Shown in pieces: positions 40,801-50,351 of a DNA stretch of 64,000 nt. The position numbers were made by a program, and so were the translations under genes. This DNA is from Arthrobacter sp. ov118 (GTDB taxonomy: Bacteria; Actinomycetota; Actinomycetes; Actinomycetales; Micrococcaceae), in NCBI RefSeq assembly GCF_900116495.1, contig NZ_FPAY01000014.1, forward strand, positions 1-64,000, written 5' to 3'. Positions within the stretch are counted from its first letter, which is position 1. Each line of letters starts with the position of its first letter. The notes below the pieces were generated by a model. The model searched no databases and had not been told where the DNA came from. It saw only the letters and a program-made list of their open reading frames with translations.

Positions 40801-42462
40801 CTAGGAAATGACGCCGTCCACCAGGGCCTTCGCCTCGGCCTGGACCTGCTTGAGGTGCTCGGCACCCTTAAAGGACTCGGCGTAAATCTTGTAGACGTCC
40901 TCCGTGCCGGAGGGCCGCGCCGCGAACCAGGCGTTTTCGGTGACCACCTTGAGGCCGCCGATCGCCGCGCCGTTGCCCGGCGCCTCGGTCAGTTTGGCGG
41001 TGATCGTTTCGCCGGCCAGTTCGGTGGCCGTGACGTCGGAGGACGACAGCTTGCCAAGCGCAGCCTTCTGCTCCCGCGACGCGGCCGCGTCGATCCGGGC
41101 GTAGACGGGGTCCCCGAACTGGTCCGTAAGGCCCTTGTACAGCTGCGACGGTGACTGGCCGGTGACGGCCGTGATCTCGGAGGCCAGCAGGGCCAGCAGG
41201 ATGCCGTCCTTGTCCGTGGTCCAGACGCTGCCGTCCATCTTGTTAAAGGAGGCGCCCGCGGATTCCTCGCCGCCGAAAGCCCCTTCACCGGACAGCAGCC
41301 CGGGAACGAACCACTTGAAGCCCACCGGAACCTCCACCAGCTTGCGGCCCAGGCTCCCGGCCACGCGGTCGATGATCGAGGAGGACACGAGCGTCTTGCC
41401 GATCACGGACTGCGGGTTCCAGCCGCTGCGGTGCCGGTACAGATAATCGATGGCGACGGCGAGGTAGTGGTTGGGGTTCATGAGTCCGCCGCGTCCATCA
41501 ACCAAAGGCGTCACGATCCCGTGCCGGTCGGCGTCGGCGTCGTTGCCGGTGGCGATGTCGAACTTCGCCCCTTCGGACATCCTGGTAATCAGCGAGGCCA
41601 TCGCCGAGGGCGAGGAGCAGTCCATCCGGATCTTCTCGTCCCAGTCCAGGGTCATGAAGGCCCACTGCGGATCAACGGTGGGGTTCACGACCGTGAGGTC
41701 CAGCTGGTGGCGTTCGCCGATCTCGCCCCAGTAGTCCACTGACGCGCCGCCCATGGGGTCGGCGCCGATCCGGACGCCTGCCTCGCGGATGGCGTTCAGG
41801 TCCAGTACCGAGGGGAGGTCGTCCACGTAGCTGCTGAGGAAGTCGAACTTGCCGGTGGTCCCGGCAGCGAGGGCATCGGCCAAGGGGATGCGCTTGACGC
41901 CGCGCAGGCCGTTTTCGAGCAGCTCGTTGGCGCGGTTGGCAATCCAGCCGGTGGCGTCGGTGTCCGCGGGCCCGCCGTGCGGGGGGTTGTACTTGAACCC
42001 GCCGTCGCCGGGCGGGTTGTGGCTGGGGGTCACCACAATTCCGTCGGCCTGCGGCGCGCCGGAGGCGGCATTGCGGTTGTGCGTGAGGATGGCATGGCTC
42101 AGGGCCGGGGTGGGCGTGTAGCCGTGGCGGGCGTCGATGAGGACGTTCACGCCGTTGGCCGCCAGCACTTCAAGGGCGGAGTTTTGCGCCGGTTCACTCA
42201 GGCCGTGGGTGTCCTTGGCCAGATAGAGGGGACCGGTGATGCCCTGTCCGGCCCGGTACTCCACGATCGCCTGCGTGATGGCGAGGATGTGGGGTTCGTT
42301 GAAGGACGCCTTCAGGCTTGAACCCCGGTGCCCGGAGGTGCCGAAGGCCACCCGTTGCCCGGGGTCGGTAAGGTCCGGCGAAACGTCATAGTACGCATCA
42401 AGGAGCGCAGTGAGGTCAACAAGGTCTTGGGGTTGGGCAACTGTGCCCGCGCGGCTAGCCAT
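40801..42462 (-). CDS. pgm: Phosphoglucomutase (alpha-D-glucose-specific)
   Basis: Enzyme of 553 aa interconverting glucose-1-phosphate and glucose-6-phosphate. The phosphoserine loop is VVTPSHNPPGDGG, the magnesium loop ATGNDADADRHG, the sugar-binding loop GAFGGEESAG, and the phosphate-binding site ARPSGTEDVYKIYAESF near the C-terminus. FGTSGHRGSSLKASFNEPHI is the typical start of the family. All motifs are complete. ATG 42462 is used since upstream sequence is antisense to the next gene. It feeds glycogen and cell-wall sugar synthesis. Confidence 0.96.
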   Translation of the reverse strand: MASRAGTVAQPQDLVDLTALLDAYYDVSPDLTDPGQRVAFGTSGHRGSSLKASFNEPHILAITQAIVEYRAGQGITGPLYLAKDTHGLSEPAQNSALEVLAANGVNVLIDARHGYTPTPALSHAILTHNRNAASGAPQADGIVVTPSHNPPGDGGFKYNPPHGGPADTDATGWIANRANELLENGLRGVKRIPLADALAAGTTGKFDFLSSYVDDLPSVLDLNAIREAGVRIGADPMGGASVDYWGEIGERHQLDLTVVNPTVDPQWAFMTLDWDEKIRMDCSSPSAMASLITRMSEGAKFDIATGNDADADRHGIVTPLVDGRGGLMNPNHYLAVAIDYLYRHRSGWNPQSVIGKTLVSSSIIDRVAGSLGRKLVEVPVGFKWFVPGLLSGEGAFGGEESAGASFNKMDGSVWTTDKDGILLALLASEITAVTGQSPSQLYKGLTDQFGDPVYARIDAAASREQKAALGKLSSSDVTATELAGETITAKLTEAPGNGAAIGGLKVVTENAWFAARPSGTEDVYKIYAESFKGAEHLKQVQAEAKALVDGVIS

Positions 42463-42609
42463 GGCATTAGCATGCCAGACGACGGCGCGGTGCAACACGG
42501 TTTCGCGGCAAACCCGGTCCTGTGACGCGAGAAGACCGCCGAACTGGCCGGTCCCATGGAAACCCTGCGGCGGTACGCTGGACCCAGAGACTTCTTGAGG
42601 GGACATGCC

Positions 42610-43302
42610 ATGACTGACCAGCCAAAACAAGGGAACAACGAGACGCCCGAGGGCCAACAGCCGACGCTGCGGCTCCCTGACCACCAGCCGGAAGTGCCAC
42701 GGCATCCGGCGCCCCCCTCCGGCCATGAGCAGGGCTACGAGCAGGGCCAATCCGCGACGCAGCAGTTCGCCCAGCCCGGAGCCCCGGAGCAGTCTGCCCA
42801 GCCCGGAGCCCCGAAGCCGCCCGACTACCCGCAGCAGCCTGGCCACCCGCAGCAGCCCTACGCTGGCCAGCGGCCCGGGCAGGACCATTATGGCCGGCCG
42901 GCGCCGGACCAGGGCCAGTTCTCAAGCCCGTACCCGCCGATCTACAGCCAGCCCAGCCAGCCCGGCCAGCCTTATGACCAGACCTCGCCGTATGCTCAGC
43001 CAGGCAGCTACAACGCTTACGGCCAGCCGTCCTACTACGGGGCGTCGCCAGCCCCCAAAACGCTGAGCATCGCCAGCATGTGCTGCGGCATCGCCGCGCT
43101 TGTGGGATTCGGGTTCTTCCTGCTTCCGCAGTTGGCCGCCGTCGTCCTGGGGCACCTGGCCCTGCGCCGCGAACCGGCTGGCCGGGGCATGGCGATCGCC
43201 GGCCTCGTGATGGGTTACGTGGGCATCGCCGTGACCATCCTGGTGCTGGTCATCTTCGGATTGGTCATCGGCACCGCGCGCAACAGCGGCTACAGCGTCT
43301 AG
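42610..43302 (+). CDS. DUF4190 domain membrane protein with Pro/Gln-rich N-terminus
   Basis: Protein of 230 aa. Residues 1-145 are Gln/Pro/Gly/Tyr-rich with repeats such as AQPGAPE, QPSQPGQPYDQ and YPQQPGHPQQP. The C-terminal quarter has two membrane helices (TLSIASMCCGIAALVGFGFF and MAIAGLVMGYVGIAVTILVL) separated by LGHLALRREPAGRG, which is the DUF4190 pattern. The disordered part should face the cytoplasm. Function unknown; family members are common in Actinobacteria. GAGGGGAC precedes ATG 42610. Confidence 0.85.
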   Translation: MTDQPKQGNNETPEGQQPTLRLPDHQPEVPRHPAPPSGHEQGYEQGQSATQQFAQPGAPEQSAQPGAPKPPDYPQQPGHPQQPYAGQRPGQDHYGRPAPDQGQFSSPYPPIYSQPSQPGQPYDQTSPYAQPGSYNAYGQPSYYGASPAPKTLSIASMCCGIAALVGFGFFLLPQLAAVVLGHLALRREPAGRGMAIAGLVMGYVGIAVTILVLVIFGLVIGTARNSGYSV

Positions 43303-43556
43303 GGGCACAGCCGCCGGGCTCGTTTGCCCGGAACATCAGCGCTGGATGCCGGCTTCAGTGGTTCAGGCCGTGGCATCGATCCCGGCCCCGGCCCCGGCCC
43401 CGGCGTCGTGGTGCGGGCGGCGGATGGTCCCGCCAACCCGCGCCACAACGTCGGCGGCATTGCCCGCCGGCATGAGTTCGACGTCGGACGCCCCGCCTGG
43501 GGCGGGAGCGTGGACGCGCGAAGCCACCGGGCTGCGATGTGCGGGGGTTCAGCGGG

Positions 43557-45026
43557 TCAGCGCACACCGCCCATGAGCTTTTTGATTGCCGGCGAGGCCG
43601 CTGCCATGCCCACGGCCAGCAGGATGGCGGTTCCGCCCACCCCGATGAAGTACGGCAGTTCGTCGTCGGGGTTGTACAGGCCGGACAGGATGCCGGCCAG
43701 CGTTGTGCCCAGGGACACGGAGAGGAAGAACAGCGCCACCATCTGGGTGTGGAAGGCCTTGGGCGCCAGCTTGGTGGTCACGGAAAGCCCGATGGGGGAC
43801 AGGAACAGTTCCGCGAGCGTGAACAGCAGCAGGATTCCCGCCAGGGCCAGCAGCGGAGTTTTTCCGTCGCCGGCGAGGGGAATGAACGCCAGGAAGGCTA
43901 GCCCCATGACGAACAGGCCGATGGAGAACTTCAGCGCCGAGCCTGGCTGTTTGCGGCCGAGCCGGGTCCACAGGGCAGCCATGACGCCGGCGAAGATGAT
44001 GATGAACACCGGGTTGATGGACTGGACCCAGGCCGCCGGCATTTCCCAGCCGAAGAAGTTCCGGTCCAGCTTTTCCTCCGAGTACACGGCGATGAAGGTG
44101 AACTGCTGCTGGAACAGGGCCCAGAACGCCGCGGAGGCGATATACAGCGGGATGAACGCCGCCACGCGCCCGCGTTCGGTGGCGGTGACCTTCTTGCTGC
44201 TGAAGATCAGGGCGAAATAGATGACGGAAGCGCCGATGGCCGCGTAGGCCATGGACGTGGCCAGGTTCTCGGCGTTGACGGCGCCTGTGATGAGCAGGAC
44301 CGCGATGGCCGCGGCGATGACGCCGAAGATCAGGCCGTATTTTTTGCGTTCCGCATCCGGGAGCGGGTGCGCGACGCGCTGGCTCTGGGCGGGGAGCTTG
44401 CTGCGCCCCCGGGCGTAGACGGTCAGGCCCACGGCCATGCCGACGGCGGCAGCGCCGAAGCCCCAGTGGAAGCCCTGGCTTTCCTGCAGCCAGCCGGTGA
44501 CGAGGGGGCCGATCAGCGCGCCGGCGTTGATGCCCATGTAGAAGATGGAGAACCCGGCGTCGCGGCGCTCGTCCTTCTCGCCGTAGAGCGTGCCGACGAG
44601 GGCGGTCGCGTTCGCCTTGAGCCCCCCGGAGCCGACCCCCACCAGGACCAGGCCGGTAATGAGGCCGGGGACACCGGGCACGAGGGCCAGGCCGATGTGG
44701 CCGGCCATGATCATGATGGCGGAGCCGAACAGCACCCGCTCGGAACCGAACAGCCGGTCTGCGAGCCATGCGCCCAGGATCGTGGAGAGGTAGACCCCGC
44801 CGCCGTAGGCGCCGACAAGGCCGGCGGCCAGGCCCTGGTCAATCCCGAGCCCGCCCTTCTCCGCGGAGAAGTACATGTAGTAGAGCAGGATTCCCTGCAT
44901 GCCGTAGAAGGAGAAACGCTCCCACATTTCTACGGAGAAGAGGCTGGCCAGCATCTTTGGGTGGCCAAAAAAGGAAGTATCGCCCGGCGTTGTAGCGGGG
45001 CGAGTGTCTAAATGAGTTGTGCTCAT
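43557..45026 (-). CDS. POT-family peptide MFS transporter
   Basis: Proton-coupled oligopeptide transporter of 489 aa with about 14 hydrophobic segments. The family motif lies in FSVEMWERFSFYGMQGILLY (ExxERF). A second PTR2 signature is FSIFYMGINAGALIGPLVTG. It imports di- and tripeptides. Start ATG 45026. Bases 43303-43556 between it and the DUF4190 gene hold a CCCGGC tandem and no convincing gene. Partners not evident. Confidence 0.93.
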   Translation of the reverse strand: MSTTHLDTRPATTPGDTSFFGHPKMLASLFSVEMWERFSFYGMQGILLYYMYFSAEKGGLGIDQGLAAGLVGAYGGGVYLSTILGAWLADRLFGSERVLFGSAIMIMAGHIGLALVPGVPGLITGLVLVGVGSGGLKANATALVGTLYGEKDERRDAGFSIFYMGINAGALIGPLVTGWLQESQGFHWGFGAAAVGMAVGLTVYARGRSKLPAQSQRVAHPLPDAERKKYGLIFGVIAAAIAVLLITGAVNAENLATSMAYAAIGASVIYFALIFSSKKVTATERGRVAAFIPLYIASAAFWALFQQQFTFIAVYSEEKLDRNFFGWEMPAAWVQSINPVFIIIFAGVMAALWTRLGRKQPGSALKFSIGLFVMGLAFLAFIPLAGDGKTPLLALAGILLLFTLAELFLSPIGLSVTTKLAPKAFHTQMVALFFLSVSLGTTLAGILSGLYNPDDELPYFIGVGGTAILLAVGMAAASPAIKKLMGGVR

Positions 45027-45187
45027 TTACTTAATGCTGACATTATGACGCGCGATTGTCACATTCGCGGAGGCCCGGGGCAAGCAGCCGCGACGGTGTT
45101 TCGCCGGAATTTAGGCGGATCCCCGAGCCATGCACGGCATCCGAAAAAATTTCCGCCAACCTCTTGACAGGCCCTGCAGCCCTGCCG

Positions 45188-46309
45188 TCAGAGGGGTTCT
45201 CCGGCGTCGAACATGATGATCTGCCGGATGGCGTGGCCGTCTGCCAGCTGGTCCATGGCCTTGTTGATGTCGGCCAGGGCGATGCGGTCAGAGATCAATT
45301 CCTCGACGGGCAGTTTCCCTTCCCGCCACAGCTGGGCATATTTCGGAATGTCCCGCGACGGGACGGCCGAACCAAGGTAGCTGCCCACGATCGTCCTGGC
45401 TTCGGCGGTGACGGTCAGTGGCGCGAGCTGGGCGCGGGCCTCGGGGGAGGGCAGTCCGGCCGTGACGGTGGTGCCGCCGGGGGAGGTCGCGGCGAACGCC
45501 GTTTCAAAGGCGCGGGCGTTCCCGGCGCACTCGATCACGTACCGGGCCTTGATCCCGCCGTCGACAACCTGCTGCGGGGTGTAGGTCTCGTGGGCGCCGA
45601 GGCGGCGGGCGTGGTCGAGTTTTTGGTCCAGCGTGTCCACGGCGACGATCCGCGAGATTCCTTGGGAGACGGCGGTGATGAGCGCCGCCATGCCCACCCC
45701 GCCGAGGCCAACGATCATGACGCTGTCCTCGGGCCGGGGCCGGGCCGCGTTGAGCACGGCGCCTCCGCCGGTCAGCACGGCGCAGCCCAGCACGGCAGCG
45801 ACTTCGGCCGGGATATCGTCGTCCACCGGTACGGCCGAAGCGCGGTCCACCACGGCATGGGTCGCGAATCCGGAGACGCCCAGGTGATGGTGGACGGGCT
45901 CGTCGCCACGGCTCAAGTGCCTGGAGCCGTGCAGCAGGGTTCCGTCATTGTTGCTCTTGGAGCCGGCGGTGCAGGGCAGCCGGCCGTCCTCGGCGCAGTT
46001 CGCACAGTTCTCGCAGCGCGGCAGAAACGACATGACCACGCGCTGTCCGGGCAGCAGATCGTCGACCTCGGACCCGACCTCGACGACACGGCCGGCCGCC
46101 TCGTGGCCGAGCAGCATGGGAACCGGCCGGACCCGGTTGCCGTCGACAACACTCAGGTCGGAGTGGCAGATCCCGGCGGCCTCCAGGCGGACCAGGATCT
46201 CGGTGGGCCCGGGTGCAGTCAGGTCGAGTTCGGAGATGCTGATTGGCTTGGATTCAGCGAAGGGGCGGGGCCGGCCGATTTCCTCAAGTACTGCACCGGT
46301 GATCTTCAT
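45188..46309 (-). CDS. Zn-dependent alcohol dehydrogenase (class III-like)
   Basis: Medium-chain dehydrogenase of 373 aa. Catalytic zinc residues are seen in AAGICHSDL (Cys) and GHEAAGRVVEVG (His-Glu). The structural-zinc lobe has CENCANCAEDGRLPC. The nucleotide motif is GLGGVGMAALI with Asp in AVDTLDQK, pointing to NAD. It resembles the NDMA-type and glutathione-linked class III branch in length and order. AAAGAGGAT precedes ATG 46309. Physiological alcohol or aldehyde unknown. Confidence 0.92.
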   Translation of the reverse strand: MKITGAVLEEIGRPRPFAESKPISISELDLTAPGPTEILVRLEAAGICHSDLSVVDGNRVRPVPMLLGHEAAGRVVEVGSEVDDLLPGQRVVMSFLPRCENCANCAEDGRLPCTAGSKSNNDGTLLHGSRHLSRGDEPVHHHLGVSGFATHAVVDRASAVPVDDDIPAEVAAVLGCAVLTGGGAVLNAARPRPEDSVMIVGLGGVGMAALITAVSQGISRIVAVDTLDQKLDHARRLGAHETYTPQQVVDGGIKARYVIECAGNARAFETAFAATSPGGTTVTAGLPSPEARAQLAPLTVTAEARTIVGSYLGSAVPSRDIPKYAQLWREGKLPVEELISDRIALADINKAMDQLADGHAIRQIIMFDAGEPL

Positions 46310-46430
46310 CGATCCTCTTTCCTGGCCGCGTCGGGGGTTTGAGTGAACCATATCTGCCGGCCGGAGGCAGCGTCCATTTCGTGGGGATGGCACGCGGGTG
46401 GGCATGGCTCGGGCGGCTCGGCGCACTCCG

Positions 46431-46832
46431 GGACATGTCCGTTCCTGGGGCCAGCGCGTGGACATATTCACCTTGTGTCCCTGCGCCGCCATAACCAGTG
46501 GACATGTCCCCCGGGCGCGGGACATGTCCGTCCGGCGACGTTCATCGTGCAGCGTGCGTCCGGGGGACATGCCCGTTCCTGGCGCCCGTCTGCGGACATA
46601 TTTGTTTTGTGTCCGCCTGCCGCCCTGGCCAGTGGACATGTGCCTCGAGGGTGGGGGACATGTCCCCTGACCGGTGGGACCGCTGGTGATGTTCCCCGGG
46701 TGGCATGAGGAGTGGGCATGTCCTCCTTGGGCGCTGGACATGTGCTCTGGCCCCAGGCGACGCGGGATATGTGCTCTGGCCCTAGGCCACGCGGGATATG
46801 TGCTCTCCCCTCAGGCAACGCGGGATATGTCC
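46431..46832 (+). repeat. Palindrome array B (GGACATGTCC family)
   Basis: Exact GGACATGTCC at 46431, 46500, 46520 and 46656; degenerate copies at 46460, 46565, 46594, 46634, 46685, 46714, 46736, 46765, 46794 and 46823. Steps are 29, 40, 20, 45, 29, 40, 22, 29, 29, 22, 29, 29 and 29. Two homologous units of about 80 bp begin at 46431 and 46565. Each contains GGACATAT followed by TGTGTCC, an imperfect hairpin, within the 40-bp step. The last four copies form a clean 29-bp tandem with core GCGGGATATGTGCTCT. It fills the 46310-46933 gap; the remainder shows no gene. Confidence 0.88.
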
Positions 46833-46933
46833 GGTCTCGGACGGGACGCGGCAGAACGGGAGACGGGACCATGTCGGAACGGGGCGGACCCGCGCTGTGG
46901 TCCAAGGCGCGGATCGCGGCAGCAGGGCCAGTG

Positions 46934-48355
46934 CTAGAAACCTAGCTGGGCCGCGACCTGCAGCAGCAGCCCCTCGGAGCCCATTGGCCCGATGAGCTGG
47001 ACTCCCATCGGCAGCCCGGAACCGGGGGCGCCGCCGGTCCAGTGCACCGGAATGCTGATTGCCGGCAGGCCGCAGACGTTCACCATGGACGACCACGGCG
47101 CGTATTCGCATTGCTTGCGGTAGTCCTCGTCGGCGTCGCCGGCCCATTCGGCGGCCGGCCAGTAGCTGCCGCCGTGCGCCGCGCCGGTAAACCAGCCCAC
47201 CGGCCGGGGGGCCTGCGCCAGGGCCGGCGTGAGTACGAGGTCCCACCGGGCGTACTGGGTGATTGTGTCCCGCTGGAATTGCCGCAGGAAACCGAGGGAT
47301 TCATTGAGTTTGGCCGCACTGCGCTGCTGCGCGCGGCGCCGGAACGTGCGGGTGAGCGGGGTCAGGAGCGCCTCGCGCTGCGGTGCGATTCGCGCACTGC
47401 CGACGCCGGCCGTCCAGGCCGTGGTGAAGGCGTCCGGGTAGCGGTTGTCGTAGCGGATCGCTGCCTCCGAGGTCTCGTGGCCCGCCGCCTCCAGCCGCGC
47501 GACACCGTCGGCCAGCGCGTCGAGCGCCTCGCGTTCCGGGGTGAAAGGGAAAAGTGTCTGCCACGGGCTGTCCAGGCTGACGCCGATCCGCAGCCGGCCA
47601 GGCTCCCGGGCGGTCAGTTGCAGGTAGCTGGCGTCGGCCGGTCCGGGCACCAAGGCATCGAGCAGCAGTGCGGCATCGGCGGCGGAGCGGGCGAGCGGCC
47701 CGGCAACCACGAGCTGTGCCGGGTCGCCGGAGCTTTCGCCGGCCGGCACGAGCCCGCGGCCCGGTTTTAGTCCGACGAGTCCGCAGGCCGCGGCCGGGAT
47801 CCGCACGGAGCCGCCGCCGTCGGATCCGGGGGCGAACGGCAACAGTTCCGCGGCCACGGCGGCAGCGCTGCCGCCCGAGGAGCCGCCCGAACTGCGGCTC
47901 AGAGCGTATGGATTGCGCGACGGCGGGGCGACGCGGTTCTCGCTGTAGGCAGTCAGGCCGAACTCGGGGACCTGGGTCTTGCCCAACGATATTATGCCTG
48001 CGGATTTGAGCGCGGCGGGGAGTGCGCCGTCAGACACGGCGGGTTTGTGCTCCAGGGCCGCGCTGCCGTGCGTGGTGACGACCCCTTGCACATCTGTCAG
48101 GTCTTTGAACGCGACAGGCATGCCGTGCAGCGGAGGCAGCGCGTCGCCGCCCCGGCCGCGGAGGGCGTGGCGTTGGTCCGCCGCCGCGGCGTCCATCCGC
48201 GCCTGTTCCGCAGTGATTGTGATGAACGCGCCGAGGTGCGGGTTCTGAACCTCGACGCGGCGCAGGAAATGATCCGCGGCCTGCAGGGCGGAGAGCTCGC
48301 CGGAATGGAGTGCATCGCGGAGCCGGACGGCGGACAGTTCGTGGATCTCAGCCAA
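46934..48355 (-). CDS. Amidase (amidase-signature family)
   Basis: Amide hydrolase of 473 aa. The signature runs SRSSGGSSGGSAAAVAAELL and then PFAPGSDGGGSVRIPAAACG, holding the cis-Ser and nucleophile Ser; the catalytic Lys is in PVAFKDLTD. The triad is complete. GTPase or Gat partner genes are absent, so it is a stand-alone amidase rather than tRNA amidotransferase. It is flanked on the 3' side by array B and on the 5' side by the inverted array C. Substrate unknown. Confidence 0.93.
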   Translation of the reverse strand: MAEIHELSAVRLRDALHSGELSALQAADHFLRRVEVQNPHLGAFITITAEQARMDAAAADQRHALRGRGGDALPPLHGMPVAFKDLTDVQGVVTTHGSAALEHKPAVSDGALPAALKSAGIISLGKTQVPEFGLTAYSENRVAPPSRNPYALSRSSGGSSGGSAAAVAAELLPFAPGSDGGGSVRIPAAACGLVGLKPGRGLVPAGESSGDPAQLVVAGPLARSAADAALLLDALVPGPADASYLQLTAREPGRLRIGVSLDSPWQTLFPFTPEREALDALADGVARLEAAGHETSEAAIRYDNRYPDAFTTAWTAGVGSARIAPQREALLTPLTRTFRRRAQQRSAAKLNESLGFLRQFQRDTITQYARWDLVLTPALAQAPRPVGWFTGAAHGGSYWPAAEWAGDADEDYRKQCEYAPWSSMVNVCGLPAISIPVHWTGGAPGSGLPMGVQLIGPMGSEGLLLQVAAQLGF

Positions 48356-48405
48356 GGAAACGCGGCCTCAGCCGTTCCCGGGGCGGAAGACTTCCCATCC
48401 CGCGT

Positions 48406-48535
48406 GGACATGTCCATTCCCGGGGACTGCGGGTGGGCAGGGTGGCATTATGGCCAGCGGTCGCTCTGAGGGGAGGGCATGTGCCGGTGGAGGGGAGATC
48501 ATGTCCAGCGGTCGCGGTGAGGGAAGGGCATGTCC
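48406..48535 (-). repeat. Palindrome array C (inverted, partial)
   Basis: Five copies starting at 48406 (exact GGACATGTCC), 48446, 48475, 48497 and 48526 (degenerate). Read on the minus strand the steps are 29, 22, 29 and 40, so the '29 then 40' unit is present in opposite orientation to arrays A and B. It occupies the 5' flank of the amidase (48356-48695 gap). The rest of that gap holds TACGCT and GGAAAGGA just ahead of the rhodanese start at 48696. Confidence 0.7.
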
Positions 48536-48695
48536 CGTGGCTGGAACCGCGGACGGGCCGCTTCGGGGTGTGTTCGGCAGCCATGAGGCCTCCTTCGTGC
48601 TCTCCAGAAGCGTAACGTGCAGCCCGCGGGGGTGCCGTACCAGCGGCGGGGGATACGCTGGGATCAGACCCCGAAAACCTGCGGAAAGGACGAAC

Positions 48696-49022
48696 ATGAG
48701 CGACTTCCAGAGCGTCAGTGTGTCGGGCATCCCCGACGGTGCCAAGATCGTTGATGTCCGCGAGGACTACGAATGGGTTGCCGGTCATGCCGAGGGTGCG
48801 CTGCACATTCCGCTGGACCAGCTGCCTGCCCGGTTCGAGGAGCTCGACCCGGACGAGGACGTCTACGTCATTTGCCGTACCGGCGGCCGGTCCTACCGCG
48901 CCGCCGCATGGCTCGTTGGCATGGGGTACTCCGCAATGAACGTCGCGGGCGGGATGGACCAATGGGTCGAGACCGGCATGCCGCTCGTGTCCGACAACGG
49001 CCTCAAGCCGGTCGTCCTGTAA
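48696..49022 (+). CDS. Rhodanese-like domain protein
   Basis: Single-domain rhodanese of 108 aa. Active-site Cys lies in VICRTGGRSYRAA, preceded by IVDVREDYEWVAGHAEGALH with the conserved Asp and Glu. GGAAAGGA lies upstream of ATG 48696. It ends directly against the pheA start (TAA then ATG), so the two are co-transcribed. Sulfur acceptor unknown; a link with phenylalanine synthesis is probably only transcriptional. Confidence 0.92.
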   Translation: MSDFQSVSVSGIPDGAKIVDVREDYEWVAGHAEGALHIPLDQLPARFEELDPDEDVYVICRTGGRSYRAAAWLVGMGYSAMNVAGGMDQWVETGMPLVSDNGLKPVVL

Positions 49023-50024
49023 ATGAAGAAGGAAGAGCCGTTGCCTGCACGCACCGTCACTTACACATTCCTCGGACCCGAGGGCACCTTCACGGAGGCG
49101 GCCCTGATGCAGGTTCCGGATGCCGCGGACGCCCTCCGGATCCCGTCCTCGAATGTGAACACGGCGCTGGACAAGGTGCGGGACGGCTCCGCCGATGCGG
49201 CCATGGTGCCGATCGAGAACTCGGTCGAGGGCGGCGTGACTGCCACCCTGGACGCGATCGCCACCGGCCAGGAACTCCGGATTCTCCGGGAGGCGCTGGT
49301 GCCCATCAGCTTCGTCCTCGTCGCCAGGGCGGGTGTGGGAATCGGGGACGTCCGCCGCGTCTCCACCCACGGGCACGCTTGGGCGCAGTGCAGGCTATGG
49401 GTCGAGGCGAATATTCCCAACGCTGAATACATTCCCGGCTCCTCCACGGCTGCGGCCGCTATGGGCTTGCTCGACGGGGACGGCGCCCACTACGACGCCG
49501 CGATCTGCGCCCCGATTGTTGCCGCGGAGCAACCGCTGCTCTCGGTGCTGGCCGAAAACATCGGGGACAACCCCGGCGCCGTGACCCGGTTTGTGCTCGT
49601 GGGCCGACCTGGCGAACTGCCCCCGCGCACCGGGGCGGACAAAACCACCGTGGTGGTGCCGCTGCCCGAGGACCGCCCGGGCGCGCTGATGGAGATCCTG
49701 GACCAGTTTGCCACCCGCGGTGTGAACCTGAGCCGGATCGAATCCCGCCCGACCGGGCAGTATCTGGGCCATTACTTCTTCAGCATCGATGCCGACGGGC
49801 ATGCGGCCGATGCCCGGATGGCGGACGCGCTCGCGGGACTTCACCGGATCAGCCCGGCCACCCGCTTCCTCGGGTCCTACCAGCGCGCGGACGGCCACGA
49901 GAGCAGCGTTCCGCCGCACACCTCGGACCAGGCATTCCGGGCCGCGCATGCATGGGTGAAAAACATACTGGGCGGGGCATCTGCCGTGGCGGAATATGCC
50001 TCGGGGGGTTCGCCCAAAGCGTAG
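49023..50024 (+). CDS. pheA: Prephenate dehydratase
   Basis: Enzyme of 333 aa that converts prephenate to phenylpyruvate. PDT-domain blocks are YTFLGPEGTFTEAAL, VPIENSVEGGVTATLDA and DNPGAVTRFVLVGR (with TRF). The C-terminal ACT domain shows PGALMEILDQFATRGVNLSR and ESRP, the phenylalanine-binding motif, so feedback inhibition is expected. No chorismate-mutase part is present, as in other Actinobacteria. ATG 49023 is used; TTG 49041, preceded by AAGGAAGAG, is a possible alternative. Confidence 0.95.
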   Translation: MKKEEPLPARTVTYTFLGPEGTFTEAALMQVPDAADALRIPSSNVNTALDKVRDGSADAAMVPIENSVEGGVTATLDAIATGQELRILREALVPISFVLVARAGVGIGDVRRVSTHGHAWAQCRLWVEANIPNAEYIPGSSTAAAAMGLLDGDGAHYDAAICAPIVAAEQPLLSVLAENIGDNPGAVTRFVLVGRPGELPPRTGADKTTVVVPLPEDRPGALMEILDQFATRGVNLSRIESRPTGQYLGHYFFSIDADGHAADARMADALAGLHRISPATRFLGSYQRADGHESSVPPHTSDQAFRAAHAWVKNILGGASAVAEYASGGSPKA

Positions 50025-50118
50025 ACAAATGCCTCGGGGTGCACTTCCACGCCTACTTAACTGTGCGTATGCTTGCTTGATCCATATTGGGGAAGTCCTC
50101 TACCGGAGGGAGCGGGTC

Positions 50119-50340
50119 ATGTCAGGGACCAGCACAGAAAATGACGGCCAGGGAATGATTGTCAATCCCAGGCCGACGGCTGAGAACCAGGACTGGGACG
50201 GCGATGACGCGGACCGTGCGGACCGCCTGCGCTTCGAAGAGGAGCAGGCCATGATCCGCGAGCAGTCCGAAGCCAGGGCCGCCAAGGCCGCTGCGGAGGC
50301 CAAGAAGGCGGCAGAAGCAAAGAAGGCCGCCAGCGCGTAG
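50119..50340 (+). CDS. Small charged helical hypothetical protein (73 aa)
   Basis: Not recognised. It starts MSGTSTENDGQGMIVNPRP and its second half is a single Lys/Ala/Glu helix (AKAAAEAKKAAEAKKAASA) likely to form a coiled coil. GGAGGGAG lies 7 nt before ATG 50119, and TATGCT at about 50067 may be a -10 box. It has its own promoter region after pheA and converges on the diacylglycerol kinase gene. No function can be assigned. Confidence 0.65.
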   Translation: MSGTSTENDGQGMIVNPRPTAENQDWDGDDADRADRLRFEEEQAMIREQSEARAAKAAAEAKKAAEAKKAASA

Positions 50341-50351
50341 TCCCCGTCGGC

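Noticed and set aside
43303..43556. Possible gene between DUF4190 and POT genes
   Set aside because: Frames are built around a CCCGGC tandem and lack a start with a ribosome-binding site or any family motif.
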